A stretch of 64,000 nt of DNA from Larix kaempferi (taxonomy: Eukaryota; Streptophyta; Pinopsida; Pinales; Pinaceae). Where the stretch lies: NCBI GenBank assembly GCA_027924585.1, contig BSBM01000762.1:9954501-10018500 (forward strand), given 5' to 3'. A model generated the notes under the pieces. The model did not search any database. It was not told the origin of the DNA and saw only the letters and a list, made by a program, of their open reading frames with translations. How positions within the stretch are numbered: the first letter of the stretch is position 1; every line of letters begins with the position of its first letter. A program made the translations under genes and the position numbers. This document shows positions 32,107-42,573 of the stretch, one piece after another.

Positions 32107-34337
32107 CTATCCCTGAGTCTGCTCCCCTGGGGCCTGAGGTGCTGCTGCATTTTTTTCTTGCACTACTGCAATAGCCAGGCCACTCTCTGATGTGATAGCT
32201 TGGCTAGATGCTAACACTTTCTCCACATCTGCTATATGAATTCCCCAAATATTTGTGTCCCTTATGATGTTTGTTCCTATCGGGGGACTCATAAATCTAA
32301 TAGATATCTTTTGCTTGACTAGCTCTTCTTCTAAGTTGGTTACTTCAGCTGTAGTGATCCGGAGGCTTTCCTCTAGGCTATGTTGATGAACAGCAGCTTG
32401 GCTGATAAATTGGTGTAGATATTCTACTGTCAATGTGTCCAGCTTTTGCACATATTCACTTTCTGCCTAGAGCTCTATACTTAGATTAGCTAAATACTGA
32501 GCCTTATCCGGGAAGTCTTTTATCTTTTGAGGCATGGCTATTTTGCATTTTTCCTGTGTGGTCTGGATTCAGGAGTATACAGTCTTGCATTGTTCATAAG
32601 TTTCTAAGGTACGAAGGCCAATTTTACTCCGCATTCTTTAGAATACTCCAGGATGCATATATCTACCTTTTAATCAACAATAGACTTAAGGGGAAGGGTT
32701 GCTGGGAACCCTGACTTTCCTTCTCTCCATTCGATATGCCTTCTAATCTCCCCACTAATGCGTGAGTGTTTCCTCTTGATCCTAGTGGCTTCAACATTTC
32801 CTTCCTTGACTTTGGCCATGACTATTTTTAGTCTGTATATTTCTACTGCTATCAGTTCTTTGACTCCATAGGTCTCTTTTAGGATTCCACAAGCCTACTC
32901 ATGGAAGCGTCTGATATCTCCCATTTTGTTGTTTGCTAACTCCAATTGTTGCTCCAGTGAGTCATTCTCTCCTTGCAATTTTTGAATGCTCTCTTTTAGG
33001 TCATCTAACTCCTGAAGGTTGTCAAAATTATCCGATTCGAGCTTCAAATTTTTCCCTTTAAGCTCTGCATTTTCATCTTCTAATGTCCTTACTTGTATTG
33101 ATAGAGCTATTTCATCTGCCTCTAATCGTTGGAGTGCTCTTTTTAAATCTTCCTTTTGAGATGTGAGAGCATCATTCTTCTCAATCATCAAATTTGTGTA
33201 GTTCTGCTCCTTGAGTAAAGCTTCCTGCAGTTGGTGCGCCTTCCCCTTTTCTTCATCCAACTTATCTCCCAGTATGTTAACATTATTTGCAGTTGCTGTA
33301 ACAACGACTACAGAGATAGATGCCAGGAGTCTAGCAACTTCTTCTGTGTTCCGCATGACCGTAGTCTCATGTGTGGTGACAATGTCAGGACGAAATGGTC
33401 TTTTCAGTTTGAAACCTGCTTCCTTGACAATGGTCTTCCTCTTCTTGTTGTAAGAAAAATTTACCCAATTGGAAACTGTGCTGCCATTATAAGGTGTGAA
33501 AGGGACAATGGGTAGATCCCTTATGGGAGAGTCCATATCCAATTTTTGCAGGTCTGGTCTTTTGGGGTCAATCTCTTCTTGGGATTTCCTTCCTTCCTCT
33601 TCCTCTAGCCCTTCTTTAGCCATTGTTATTGCTGATGTTAGGCTGTCTGAGAGAATGTCAGCCCAATTGAAGATCATCCCTTTGAACGCAACATAATGGA
33701 TGATCGGGACCCACTGTAGCCTAAACATTGTCCTGTTAGGCCTCCCAAAGATTTTGCTTAGCATGAGAGCGATCGGTTTGAAGGGAGGACTCAGATTCTT
33801 AACTTCATATTCTTCACTGTCCTTTTTCCTGATTTGCTTTCCCGTAATTAACATACTTCTCGCCATGTCTAGATTATCCATATGGATTTCCTCCAACCAT
33901 GTGTCATCGAGCCATTTTTTTGCTTTGGGAAGCCTATAGGCTGTTGAGATATAGGATGGGTGAAATGAAGCGAAGGCATTCCTGGTACTATCTGCCACAA
34001 CTCTAGTTACGGTATTGGCATGCTGTAGCACCCACATGATTACCTCTGAGCATGGGAAGATTTATGGATGTGTGGCTGCTTTGGATATACATGAATTCCT
34101 GATGTTTTGATATAGACATTCTTCTTCAAGGAGAGCTTTAGGGAAGTCTTGATCCCTTATCATGCGGTAGATGTCACCCCAGTTTACTTCTGGTGGCACA
34201 TTCGTAGTGCATTTGGTGTCTTCGAATGTTGTTTCCATTCTAATACTTTCATCAACTGCCTTCGTCCTCCTCTTGCGACCTTTGGCCATAATGGGGTATC
34301 CTGCACAGTAATTGACATGAATAAGCATGCATGACAT
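32107..34337 (-). pseudogene. 3' additional ORF (aORF), copy 3, internally deleted
   Basis: Starts MSCMLIHV at 34,337 with the basic stretch AKGRKRRTK. One stop at about 34,060 separates the N-terminus from a 380-residue open frame (32,895-34,037) running from the helical domain straight into the coiled coil. Compared with copy 2, about 915 bp are missing inside it, and the junction keeps frame (KEGLEEEEGRKSQ). The coiled coil has classic heptads (about 200 residues: KLDEEKGKAHQLQEALLKE onward). Further breaks lie at about 32,890 and 32,470, and the tail ends QAPGEQTQG at 32,107. Confidence 0.72.
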
Positions 34338-35805
34338 AGTCTCTTATAAATCTAAACTAATGTTTGTTAGATGGTCTTTAAAATAATATTTTTTGAACAT
34401 GCTCTCTTTATATAAGTGCAGAAACTTAAGAAACATTAATTAGGTTATCCTTGTGGTTTCTGTGCTGGTCAAGAAAACTGATGGCTACAAGATCAAGGTT
34501 GGTTTGGGTTCTCAAGTCCTAAGGATACCGACCGGTGTACGAGCGTGGAAAATGTCGAAACATAACAGCCAAGATGCCCATGAGTTGGTACGAAATGAAA
34601 GGCAGATAGAATAGACGCAACTTTTAAAATGCGAGAATCTCGAGAACAAAAACACCTAAGCCAAGCGTATCCTATCTTGGGAAAAGCTATTAGCCGGGAT
34701 TAAGATGAAACTTTGCGCTGTGTGAACAACAGGATTACCGCGTTAACGGGGCCGTCGTGGAAGAGGGGAGACTAGGAAACATGATACCTTGCGCTAGGTG
34801 CTCAAAAGGGTCAACAGATAGATTCCGAGGAATCCGTTGTGGCGAAAAACAATTAAAATGCAGCACTAAACCATATGGTAAATAGGCATATACTTACTTG
34901 GAAACTGAACGCGTGATGCCCACAACTACTGAGCAGACAGTGGATGTAATCCTCCAGATGACGACGGGTGCTTTGGATGCTCAAACAGAACGGAGAAATC
35001 TTGGAGTGATAAAGACGAATGAAAATTGTAACGGGGTCTCACCCATATATATGTGATTGGCCACGCGTGGATCATTAATACGGTGGTTGAATTCCATTAA
35101 ACATGTATTAAGCCTGCGTACGGTCGGGTCATGCCGAAATTTTTTTCCATAAATGCGACCATCAAAAGCGGAGGGTTTATACCAATGCTTCCGAGTCATG
35201 CGGGAAGAAAAATGAAAATGTTCCGCTGTTGCGGGAGAGTAGTGTGAGTGCTTTCGTGAATGAGCAATGGATCGCGGCGGTTTTAAACGAAAGCTTCCGC
35301 TCCTGCAGGAAAGTTATCCAAACTCTTCCGAAAAATGACAAGGTTTGTCATTGTGGACACAATGAGAGTGTCATTCCGAAAGAAAAAGTTGTAGCGTTTC
35401 CGACATACGCAGAAGAGTTACATGAAAGCTTCCGCTGTAGTGGAAAGTTTCAGCGAGTTTGTTTTGCCATGGGCTTGTTTGTTTTAAACGTTTCGTTCCT
35501 TTGATGTTTTTTAAGTTATATGTTCCGCTACGGTTCAACTGTGGTTCTTCTTCCATGGTTCCAGAAGACTTAAGCCAACTCTGCTACTTTTTCAGGAAGG
35601 TTAGCTGAAAGCTTCCGCCAATGCGAGCCAAAAGGATGAGTTTTTTTTGGTCAAAAGAAAAGAAAAGAAAACTAAGGAAAACTTAAGATTGAAACTAAGT
35701 AACAGGATGCCTAAAAGGTGCAAAAAAGCTTTTAAAGGCAATCGTAAAAAAGGAGGGTCCCCAATATTTTTTCAAAATATTAGGGGGGAAGTTGTTTTAA
35801 CAACA
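34338..35805 (-). other. Spacer upstream of aORF, copy 3
   Basis: Aligns with 21,893-23,365 and 2,953-4,405. No conserved coding frame. Ends abruptly at the element B junction. Confidence 0.65.
34406..34414 (-). promoter_or_regulatory. Internal TATA-like box upstream of aORF, copy 3
   Basis: TATATAAAG on the minus strand, about 70 bases before the aORF ATG at 34,337. Conserved in all three units although the surrounding spacer has diverged. Confidence 0.4.
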
Positions 35806-35810
35806 GTTCC

Positions 35811-37636
35811 GACATTGGGTTCCTTATTCCTTCATTTTGGGGGGTTCAATTTTGGAGGTTGTTTGCACCTTGGTTAAGGTATGGTTGTTTAGGAAAGGAA
35901 ATCCTGAGTAGTTAGACATCCATGAGGTAGAGGAAGGAAACAAGATCTCCCCTGTGAGCTGAATTAGTGAAGCCGAATGCCATAGGAATCTCGTGCGTAT
36001 GCATTATCTTTGAATATATCCATGAAGGAGAGTTTGATGGCAGACTACAGGGCAATAATAGCTTGAAGCAGCTATGTGAATCCCAGAATATGCGAAGCAG
36101 AGAGTGAGTTGTCGGATAGATCTTAGTCCGCAACCCTGGAATGAACCAGCATGTTTAGGAGACGTAGAAGTTAGGATTTAAGGTTGGAAGGCTTGATAAA
36201 CATGGTGAAGACTATGATCTTATAGAACTAGTAGTTGGACCTTCTTATGCCTACCCTGAATAGCACTGGAATGGAAGGGGACTTGAGGGACTGTGTAGGA
36301 GAGAAGAAGGCCTTCCTTGTGTTGGGTGAGGTGAATAACATGGGTGCCATAGTTGATGAGTGATTGAGATGTCTCTAGCTCTGTGGTTGAGCTCACTGGA
36401 TTAGCAATATCCTCCTTCTTATCATGTGTGCTTGGTAAACCTAACTATAGGTTGGCTTAGCATGAGATTGATTGATAAACCAAACTACGGGGTGGCTTAG
36501 CATGAGTATGTTTTCAGAAGTGCTTGACAAACCTAGATATAGGTTGGCTTAGAATTGAAGTGGATCTTGACTGTTAGAGATCCTACCTATCCCTCCTTAG
36601 TGGATAGATATCCCAGCTCAAGGGTGGTCTCTCAGTTGAAAGAGTATAGGATGGACAAAGACCTAAGGTTGGGTGGAACTTTTCTCTCACTTAGACAGTT
36701 GCTAGGGAAACTTCAAGATACAAGGATAAGTATTTTGTGGAATGAATGATGTCATTTCATGTATTAGTATTATGTTGTGTTGCTTAAACTGTGGAATGAA
36801 TGTTAAATGAATGGGAATGATAGTTAGACTATGTGTAAGCCTGAGTGGAAGGCTCAGTATAGGTTGAATACTTCATTCAGTGCATGAGTTTAATGCTTTT
36901 CTAATTTACATGTGTTAGATGTATGGTTAGCCTTAGTTTCATTTATTATATGTATTTTTTTATGAGGCATTAAGCCTTGTAAATTGATTTCTTAACCCTA
37001 CTTAATCATGGAGTGGTTATGGGGCCTGCGACATGCTTAGCCCGCTCTGTGATTCATAGGAAAGATGGGTTATGGTAGGAGATAGGTAGTGATCTCTTAA
37101 AGGTTGGAAGATACCTTAGAATATTTATGGTCAAACATTCAGGGAAGGAAGTAGGAGGTTAGATACCTCAATTGGGAAGGGGGTTGTACCATTGGATAGA
37201 GCTCTCCAAGATATTTCCAATGGTACCAACCATGCCTCAATTGGACTAAGGATGAGGAAGTTATGCCTCTCAGAAGTTTTCCCTGGAAAGCTGTAGGAAC
37301 AGAGGAGTTGGACTTCCACAATTTCGACTTCCGCAATGCATATTGTGGATTGTGGAAGTGGAAGTTTTCCGGAAGTTCGGAGTTAGACTTCCGCAATTTC
37401 AACTTCCACAATGTGGATTGCGGATTGCAGAAAGATGCAATTGCGGGTTGTAGATTGCAGAAGGATGCAATGTGGATTGTGGAAAGACGCCATGCAGCCT
37501 GCAGATCGTAATGGTGGATTGTGGATCCAAGTTCAGTGCGACTGTGTGTAGTTTAAGAAGTAAAAGAAGAAGAAAAAAGTAACACCGAATATTTGGTGGC
37601 CTCGAAAGGTCACAAGGGAGGTCCAGGGATGTTACA
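35811..37636 (+). repeat. 5' LTR of element B, truncated
   Basis: 1,826 bp matching the last 1,826 bp of the 3' LTR (43,016-44,841), ending GGGATGTTACA. The first 445 bp are absent and replaced by A copy 3 spacer. Inside are three repeats of about 60 bp (36,428-36,555; AACCTA...TAGGTTGGCTTAG) and a segment (37,290-37,520) rich in TTCCGCAATGC and GGATTGCGG inverted words. Confidence 0.85.
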
Positions 37637-37639
37637 TAG

Positions 37640-37651
37640 TGCTATCAAAGC
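37640..37651 (+). promoter_or_regulatory. Degenerate primer binding site of element B
   Basis: TGCTATCAAAGC, three bases after the LTR. It differs from the initiator-Met complement TGGTATCAGAGC at two positions, consistent with age. Confidence 0.75.
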
Positions 37652-37832
37652 TTCAGTTACAACACTGGGGCTGTTAGGGCAGAACCGTGGAAGAAATCGC
37701 ATGCAAGGAAATTCCCGTGGAACTGTTTTAACCTAACATAACTCTTATTTATTAATTGTTTAAGGAGTAATTTCCAGATTGTATGGATGTTTCAAGCTCT
37801 ATGCTATCTAATAAATAATTATATCATGCACA

Positions 37833-39115
37833 GTGATTGCAACAGGTATAGTCAAAGCGTACATCAAGACCGTGTGTCAGAAAGCAAGAATGTTGACCAT
37901 TAATGATGCACAAAATCCCTATGAGCTAGAAGAGGACGTGATGGGCAAAAACGTGCAGGAAGAGCACACAAAAACAACGTCTAATGGAAGAAGGGAGCGG
38001 GTGACTCCCAAGGACTTAGTTGAAACCATGGTAATCTTTAATGAGAGGTTGATAAAGGTGCAAGAAAAGAAGCACCAGCTCAATGTTGCCATTCTGCAGA
38101 GCCTCATTGGCATGAATCAGAAAGTAAACATGGGGTCCAATCCAAGTAATATGGGCTGAGAAGAAAGGAATGTTGTTAGTCATTCTAGAGGTTGTTCTAG
38201 GCAAAGGACTCTAAGCCATAAAGGGGGTGCGGTGAGAAGAAGGCATAGGACATACTCTTCAGGATCTCCTTCCAGCAGGTCAGAACATTCCAGAGACTCT
38301 CAAAGAAGTCCAAGACACACTTACAATCGGACTGAGAGAAGAAGGAGGTTCATAGGAATCCCACAAGGAGAATTCAGGAAAGAAATAGCTCCTACCTTTG
38401 ATGGAGAAAGCAAGACAAGCCAGGAGGTAGAGGCATGGCTCCTTGGATTGAAAAAGTATTTCAAAATGCATGATTATTTAGAAAGTGAAAAGGATAGAGT
38501 TTCCATTTACAATCTAAATGGAAGAGCTTCCATGTTTTGGGAACATCTCATGAGCATAAAGAGAACTAGCCAAAGTAGAATCAACGGGGATCAGTTTGAA
38601 AGATACTTTAAGGATAAATATCTATCATCTAGGTATTATGAAAACAAGAGAAAGGAGTTCAATGAACTCAGCTTGGGGAAAAATTCCATGGAGGAACATG
38701 TTCATAAATTTTTGGAATTGTTAAGGAATGTAGACTACATCAAGAATGAAAGGGTGAAGATTTAGTGTTTCCTTGGAAGCCTACCATAGAACTACAAGGA
38801 TAGGATTGAGTTTTTCCATCCACCAAGTTTTGATGAAGCTGTTAGGATGACCATGCTCTGTTATGAGCAGAACAAAGGGAAGACAAATACTCAACCAGCA
38901 TGGAAAGGAAATCCCAAAGGAGGATTTGAACCAAGGAGAAGTGGCTTCAAACCACCTTTCAAGAATCAATCCAGAAACTTTCCACAAGGATAGCCAATAA
39001 GAAGTGGATTCAAACCAGCGGTAATAGCATAGAAGACATCGAAAGGACCACTTCAGTGTTGGGGGTATGGAGACAACCACATTCTTAGAGATTTCCCAAA
39101 TCGAGGAGGGAATAC
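37833..39115 (+). pseudogene. Gag of element B
   Basis: Frame pieces at 37,833-38,159 and 38,232-38,765 are in register with the rest of pol. The core has EVEAWLLGLKKYFKMHDY, FWEHLMSIKR and FERYFKDKYLSSRYYENKR, the chromoviral gag pattern. The zinc knuckle near 39,055 is damaged: CWGYGDNHILRDFP has Tyr and Phe where the second and third Cys should be. Stops at 38,160, 38,763, 38,790, 38,993 and 39,030. Confidence 0.8.
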
Positions 39116-39122
39116 CCGAAGC

Positions 39123-39611
39123 TTGCATAACTTGGGAGAAGCAACCACAGTAGAAGCTATGGCCAGAGCCACACCTCAAATCTATCTAGCACTAGATTAT
39201 CACGAGGAAGACCACCAATCAACAGTGGTAGAATTTGAAGGTAAGATTGCTAAGCAATCTATTTCTGTTTTAATTGATCCAGGATCCACTCATAGTTATG
39301 TGTCCCCTAAAGTGGTTGAAATTTGTTCACTTTGTAAAGTGAAACATAGTAAGTCTTGGTTAGTTCAACTATCCACTAGGACTAAGAGAAATATGAGTGT
39401 GGTGGAATGTTCTGTAGAGCTTAATGGACTTCCGACCGAGGTAAACTTGAATGTACTACCCTTCAGATCTTATGATGCCTTGATAGGCATGGATTGGTTG
39501 GAGAAGCATAGAGCCAATCTTGACTGCTATAATAAGGTACTTGAATGTATTGATGAGGAAGGAAGACCAAGGTTGGTTAAAGGAATTCTGAAACAAGTTT
39601 CAGTAAGGTAG
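39123..39611 (+). pseudogene. Aspartic protease of element B
   Basis: The active site reads VLIDPGSTHSYVS, with Pro replacing the Ser of the usual Asp-Ser-Gly, a probable inactivating change. The C-terminal YDALIGMDWLEKH motif is intact. Open over 162 residues; stops follow at 39,609 and 39,615. Confidence 0.82.
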
Positions 39612-39869
39612 ATTTGAGCCTTACAACTAAGGAAGTTTTATAAAAAGGGTTGTCAATTATATGAAGTGCATATATCAGATTCAAGAGAAGATAAAGGGAC
39701 AAAGTTAAAAGACTTTATGCTGTTGTAGGATTTCCAGTATGTATTTCCATATGAAGTGCCAGGATTAACACCCAAGACAGACATTGATTTCTCCATTAAC
39801 CTTGTTCCAGGAGAAGCACCAAGCTCCAAATCCCCTTATAGAATGAGCACACCTAAGATGATATAATTA

Positions 39870-40570
39870 AAGATGTAGCTGCAAGAATTAATGGACAAGG
39901 AATATATCAGACCGAGTGTATCTCCTTGGGGTGCACCTGTGTTTTTTTTTAAGAAGAAGGATGGTACTTTAAGGCTATGTATAGGTTACAGGAAACTAAA
40001 CAAGGTAGCAATCAAGAACAAGTATACATTGCCAAGAATTGATGACTTGTTTGACCAGATGGAGGAAGGTAAAGTATTCTCCAATATTGACTTGAGGTCG
40101 GGCTACCATCAAGTGAGGATAAAGGATGAAGACATTCACAAAAAAATTCTCTGAACTAGATATGGACACTATGAGTTCACTGTGGTGCCATTTGGTCTCA
40201 CCAATGCACATGCTACTTTCATGTGTCTTATGAACAGTGTCTTCAACAAATACTTGGATAAGTTTGTAATTGTATTCTTCGATGACATTCTGGTGTATTC
40301 AAAGAATGAACAAGAGCATATTGAACATTTGAGAATGGTACTGCAAATCCTTAGAGAACACCAGCTGTATGCAAAGCTGAGCAAGTGTGACTTCTACCAG
40401 CAGAAGGTACAGTATTTGGGACATATTATTTCAGCAGAAGGAATTGCAGTAGACCCAGAGAATATTGAGGCCATAATGGACTGGCCTACTGTGATAAATG
40501 TTGCAGATGTAAGATCATTTATGGGCCTTACAGGTTACTATAGAAGATTCATTGAAAGTTTCTCCAAGAT
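39870..40570 (+). pseudogene. Reverse transcriptase of element B
   Basis: Motifs in order: [20 protein letters not shown], then [12 protein letters not shown], then [12 protein letters not shown], then [14 protein letters not shown] with catalytic FFDD. A stop at 40,152 sits where an Arg codon CGA became TGA, a typical CpG decay change. Downstream [12 protein letters not shown] leads to the thumb. Confidence 0.88.
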
Positions 40571-40599
40571 AGATCATCCCATTACATCGTTACAAAGGA

Positions 40600-41070
40600 A
40601 GGAAGTCAAATTTATATGGTTTGAGAAGTGCAAAAGGGGTTTCCAGAAGTTAAAAGAATTACTTACCAGTGCTCCTATTTTAAAGATTGCATATCCAGAT
40701 AAATATTTTGTGGTATGCATAGATGGTTGCATGGAACAACTGCGTGGAGTACTCATGCAAGAAGGATTTGTAATTGGCTATGAGTCAAGAAAGCTAAAAT
40801 ATCATGAAGGGAACTATGCCACACATGACTTAGAGATAGCAACCATAGTGCATGCTCTTAATAAATGGAGACATTACCTTTTGGGAAGAAGATTTGAACT
40901 CAGGACAAATCACGTGATTTTAAAATACTTATTTGAACAACCAAATCTAAATGCCAGACAAACTAGATGGATGTAATTTCTTTGTGAATTTGATTTGCAG
41001 ATTAGGCATGTCAAAGGAAAGGAGAATAAGGTTGTTGATGCACTGAGTAGGAAATTTCAGGCTGCAACAA
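40600..41070 (+). pseudogene. RNase H of element B
   Basis: Continues the RT frame. [17 protein letters not shown] holds the first Asp, [18 protein letters not shown] the Glu, and VVDALSRK the last Asp. The third acid is lost: [12 protein letters not shown] has Asn where TDH is normal. One stop at 40,974 (Glu position). Confidence 0.85.
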
Positions 41071-41219
41071 TGAGTGTTTGTAAATCAGATTTGAAAGCAA
41101 GGATATTTGAAGTTCAAGCTAATGATGAATCTTACCTACATATCAAAGAGAAGTTGCAAGAGAGAAAGGTGGATGACAAGTGTGCAGGGTACCATATTGG
41201 AGAATATTATGTCCTTATC

Positions 41220-42360
41220 TACCAAGATGCCAGACTATACATTCCAAACTGTGCAGAATTGAAGGAGCTTGTGTTGGGTGAGATACACCAGAATCCATAT
41301 TCTGGCCACCCAGGGTATCAAAAAACTATAACCGCAACAATGAAGCAATAACTTTGGCATGGGATGAAGAAGGATAGAGCAGAGTATATTGCTAGATGTC
41401 AAAAGTGTCAGCAAGTCAAGGCAGAGCATCAACATCCAGCAGGATTGTTGCAGCCATTGCCCATTCCAAAGTGGAAATGGGAAGTGATTTCTATGGACTT
41501 TATAACATATTTTCCCATGATTGGGAAGAAACATGATTCCATTATGGTTGTAGAGGACAAGCTATAAAAAGTATCTCACTTTATTCCAGTTAAGTCTACG
41601 TACAAGGCCAATGACATTGCAAATATCTTCATAAGAGAGATATTCAGGTTGCATGGATTGCCCAAGGAAATAATTTTAGATCGGGACACAAAATTCACTT
41701 CCAATTTTTGGAAAGGGTTATTTCAAGAGTTGGGGACTAAGTTGAACTTCAGTACATCCTATCATCCTCAAATAGATGGTCAGACTGAGAGAGTAAACCA
41801 GATCCTTGAAGACATGTTAAGGATGTATGTGATGGATAAACCATCCAAGTGGGAGGATTACCTACACTTGGTATAATTTTCCTACAATAATGGATACCAA
41901 AAATCGTTGAAGATGAGCCACTTTGAAGTTTTGTATGACAGAGGATGCCGAACTCTAGTAAATTGGGATAACCTAGTGAACAGGGTAGTGCTTGGACCAT
42001 ACATGATTGAAGAGATGGAACAAGAAGTTGTTAAGATCAAGCAGAATTTGAAGGTATCTCAGGACAGACATAAGATTTATGTAGACTTGAAGAGAGTGCA
42101 CAAAGAATTCCAAATTGGGGATCATGTTTACTTCAGAGTGAGACTAAGGAAGATCTCCATGAAGTTGGGAAGTTGTGCCAAGTTGGCACCCAGATATTGT
42201 AGAGCATTTGGAGTCCTTGATAAAATAGGACCAGTTGCAGATAGGATTGCATTACTTGCTAACATGAAAGCTCATAATGTTTTCCATGTATCTTTTCTTA
42301 AGAAATATGTACATGAGCATAATCACATCATTGATTTGCATGTGATACAGGTGGAACCAT
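41220..42360 (+). pseudogene. Integrase of element B
   Basis: Zinc-binding part: His in GEIHQNP, His in SGHPGYQ, then CQKCQQ. Core: Asp in ISMDFIT, Asp in ILDRDTKF, Glu in GQTERVNQ, all kept. The C-terminal part includes FQIGDHVYFRV and NVFHVSFLKKYV. Stops at 41,349, 41,565 and 41,874 break it. Confidence 0.87.
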
Positions 42361-42573
42361 AGGGATAATTCCAAGTGGATCATATATGCATCCTCGATAG
42401 GAAGTTTACCTTACTACAAAGGCGAGCCATCAGGAAGGTAAAGGTTCAATGGAAGCACCTTAGTCCAGATGAGGCAACCTGGGAGCTGGAGGATGCCATG
42501 AGAGTGGCATTCCCATTTTTGTTCAGTTTTGGGAACACTAAGGACGGTGTTGTTCTAAGGGGGAGGGAGTTGT
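42361..42573 (+). pseudogene. Chromodomain-like C-terminus of element B pol
   Basis: ILDRKFTLLQRRAI, then KVKVQWKHLSPDEATWELED matches the chromodomain that ends Del/Tekay-type pol. In these elements it is thought to steer insertion to heterochromatin. Two stops lie just before it. The frame runs through the purine tract, and its TAA stop is formed by the first bases of the 3' LTR. Confidence 0.82.
42556..42570 (+). promoter_or_regulatory. Polypurine tract of element B
   Basis: TAAGGGGGAGGGAGT directly before the 3' LTR start TGTAATACCCC. Confidence 0.85.

Larger units (their letters stand above)
31958..35805 (-). mobile_element. Element A copy 3: 3' end only
   Basis: Contains part of the spacer and the aORF, ending at the LTR at 31,957. 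Pol and gag of this unit are absent: homology stops at about 35,805, where the truncated LTR of element B begins. Confidence 0.75.

Noticed and set aside
1-35805. Endogenous pararetrovirus as the source of the RT-bearing minus-strand region
   Set aside because: Integrase with HHCC and DDE motifs, LTRs and primer sites are present; no movement or coat protein pattern of a pararetrovirus was seen.
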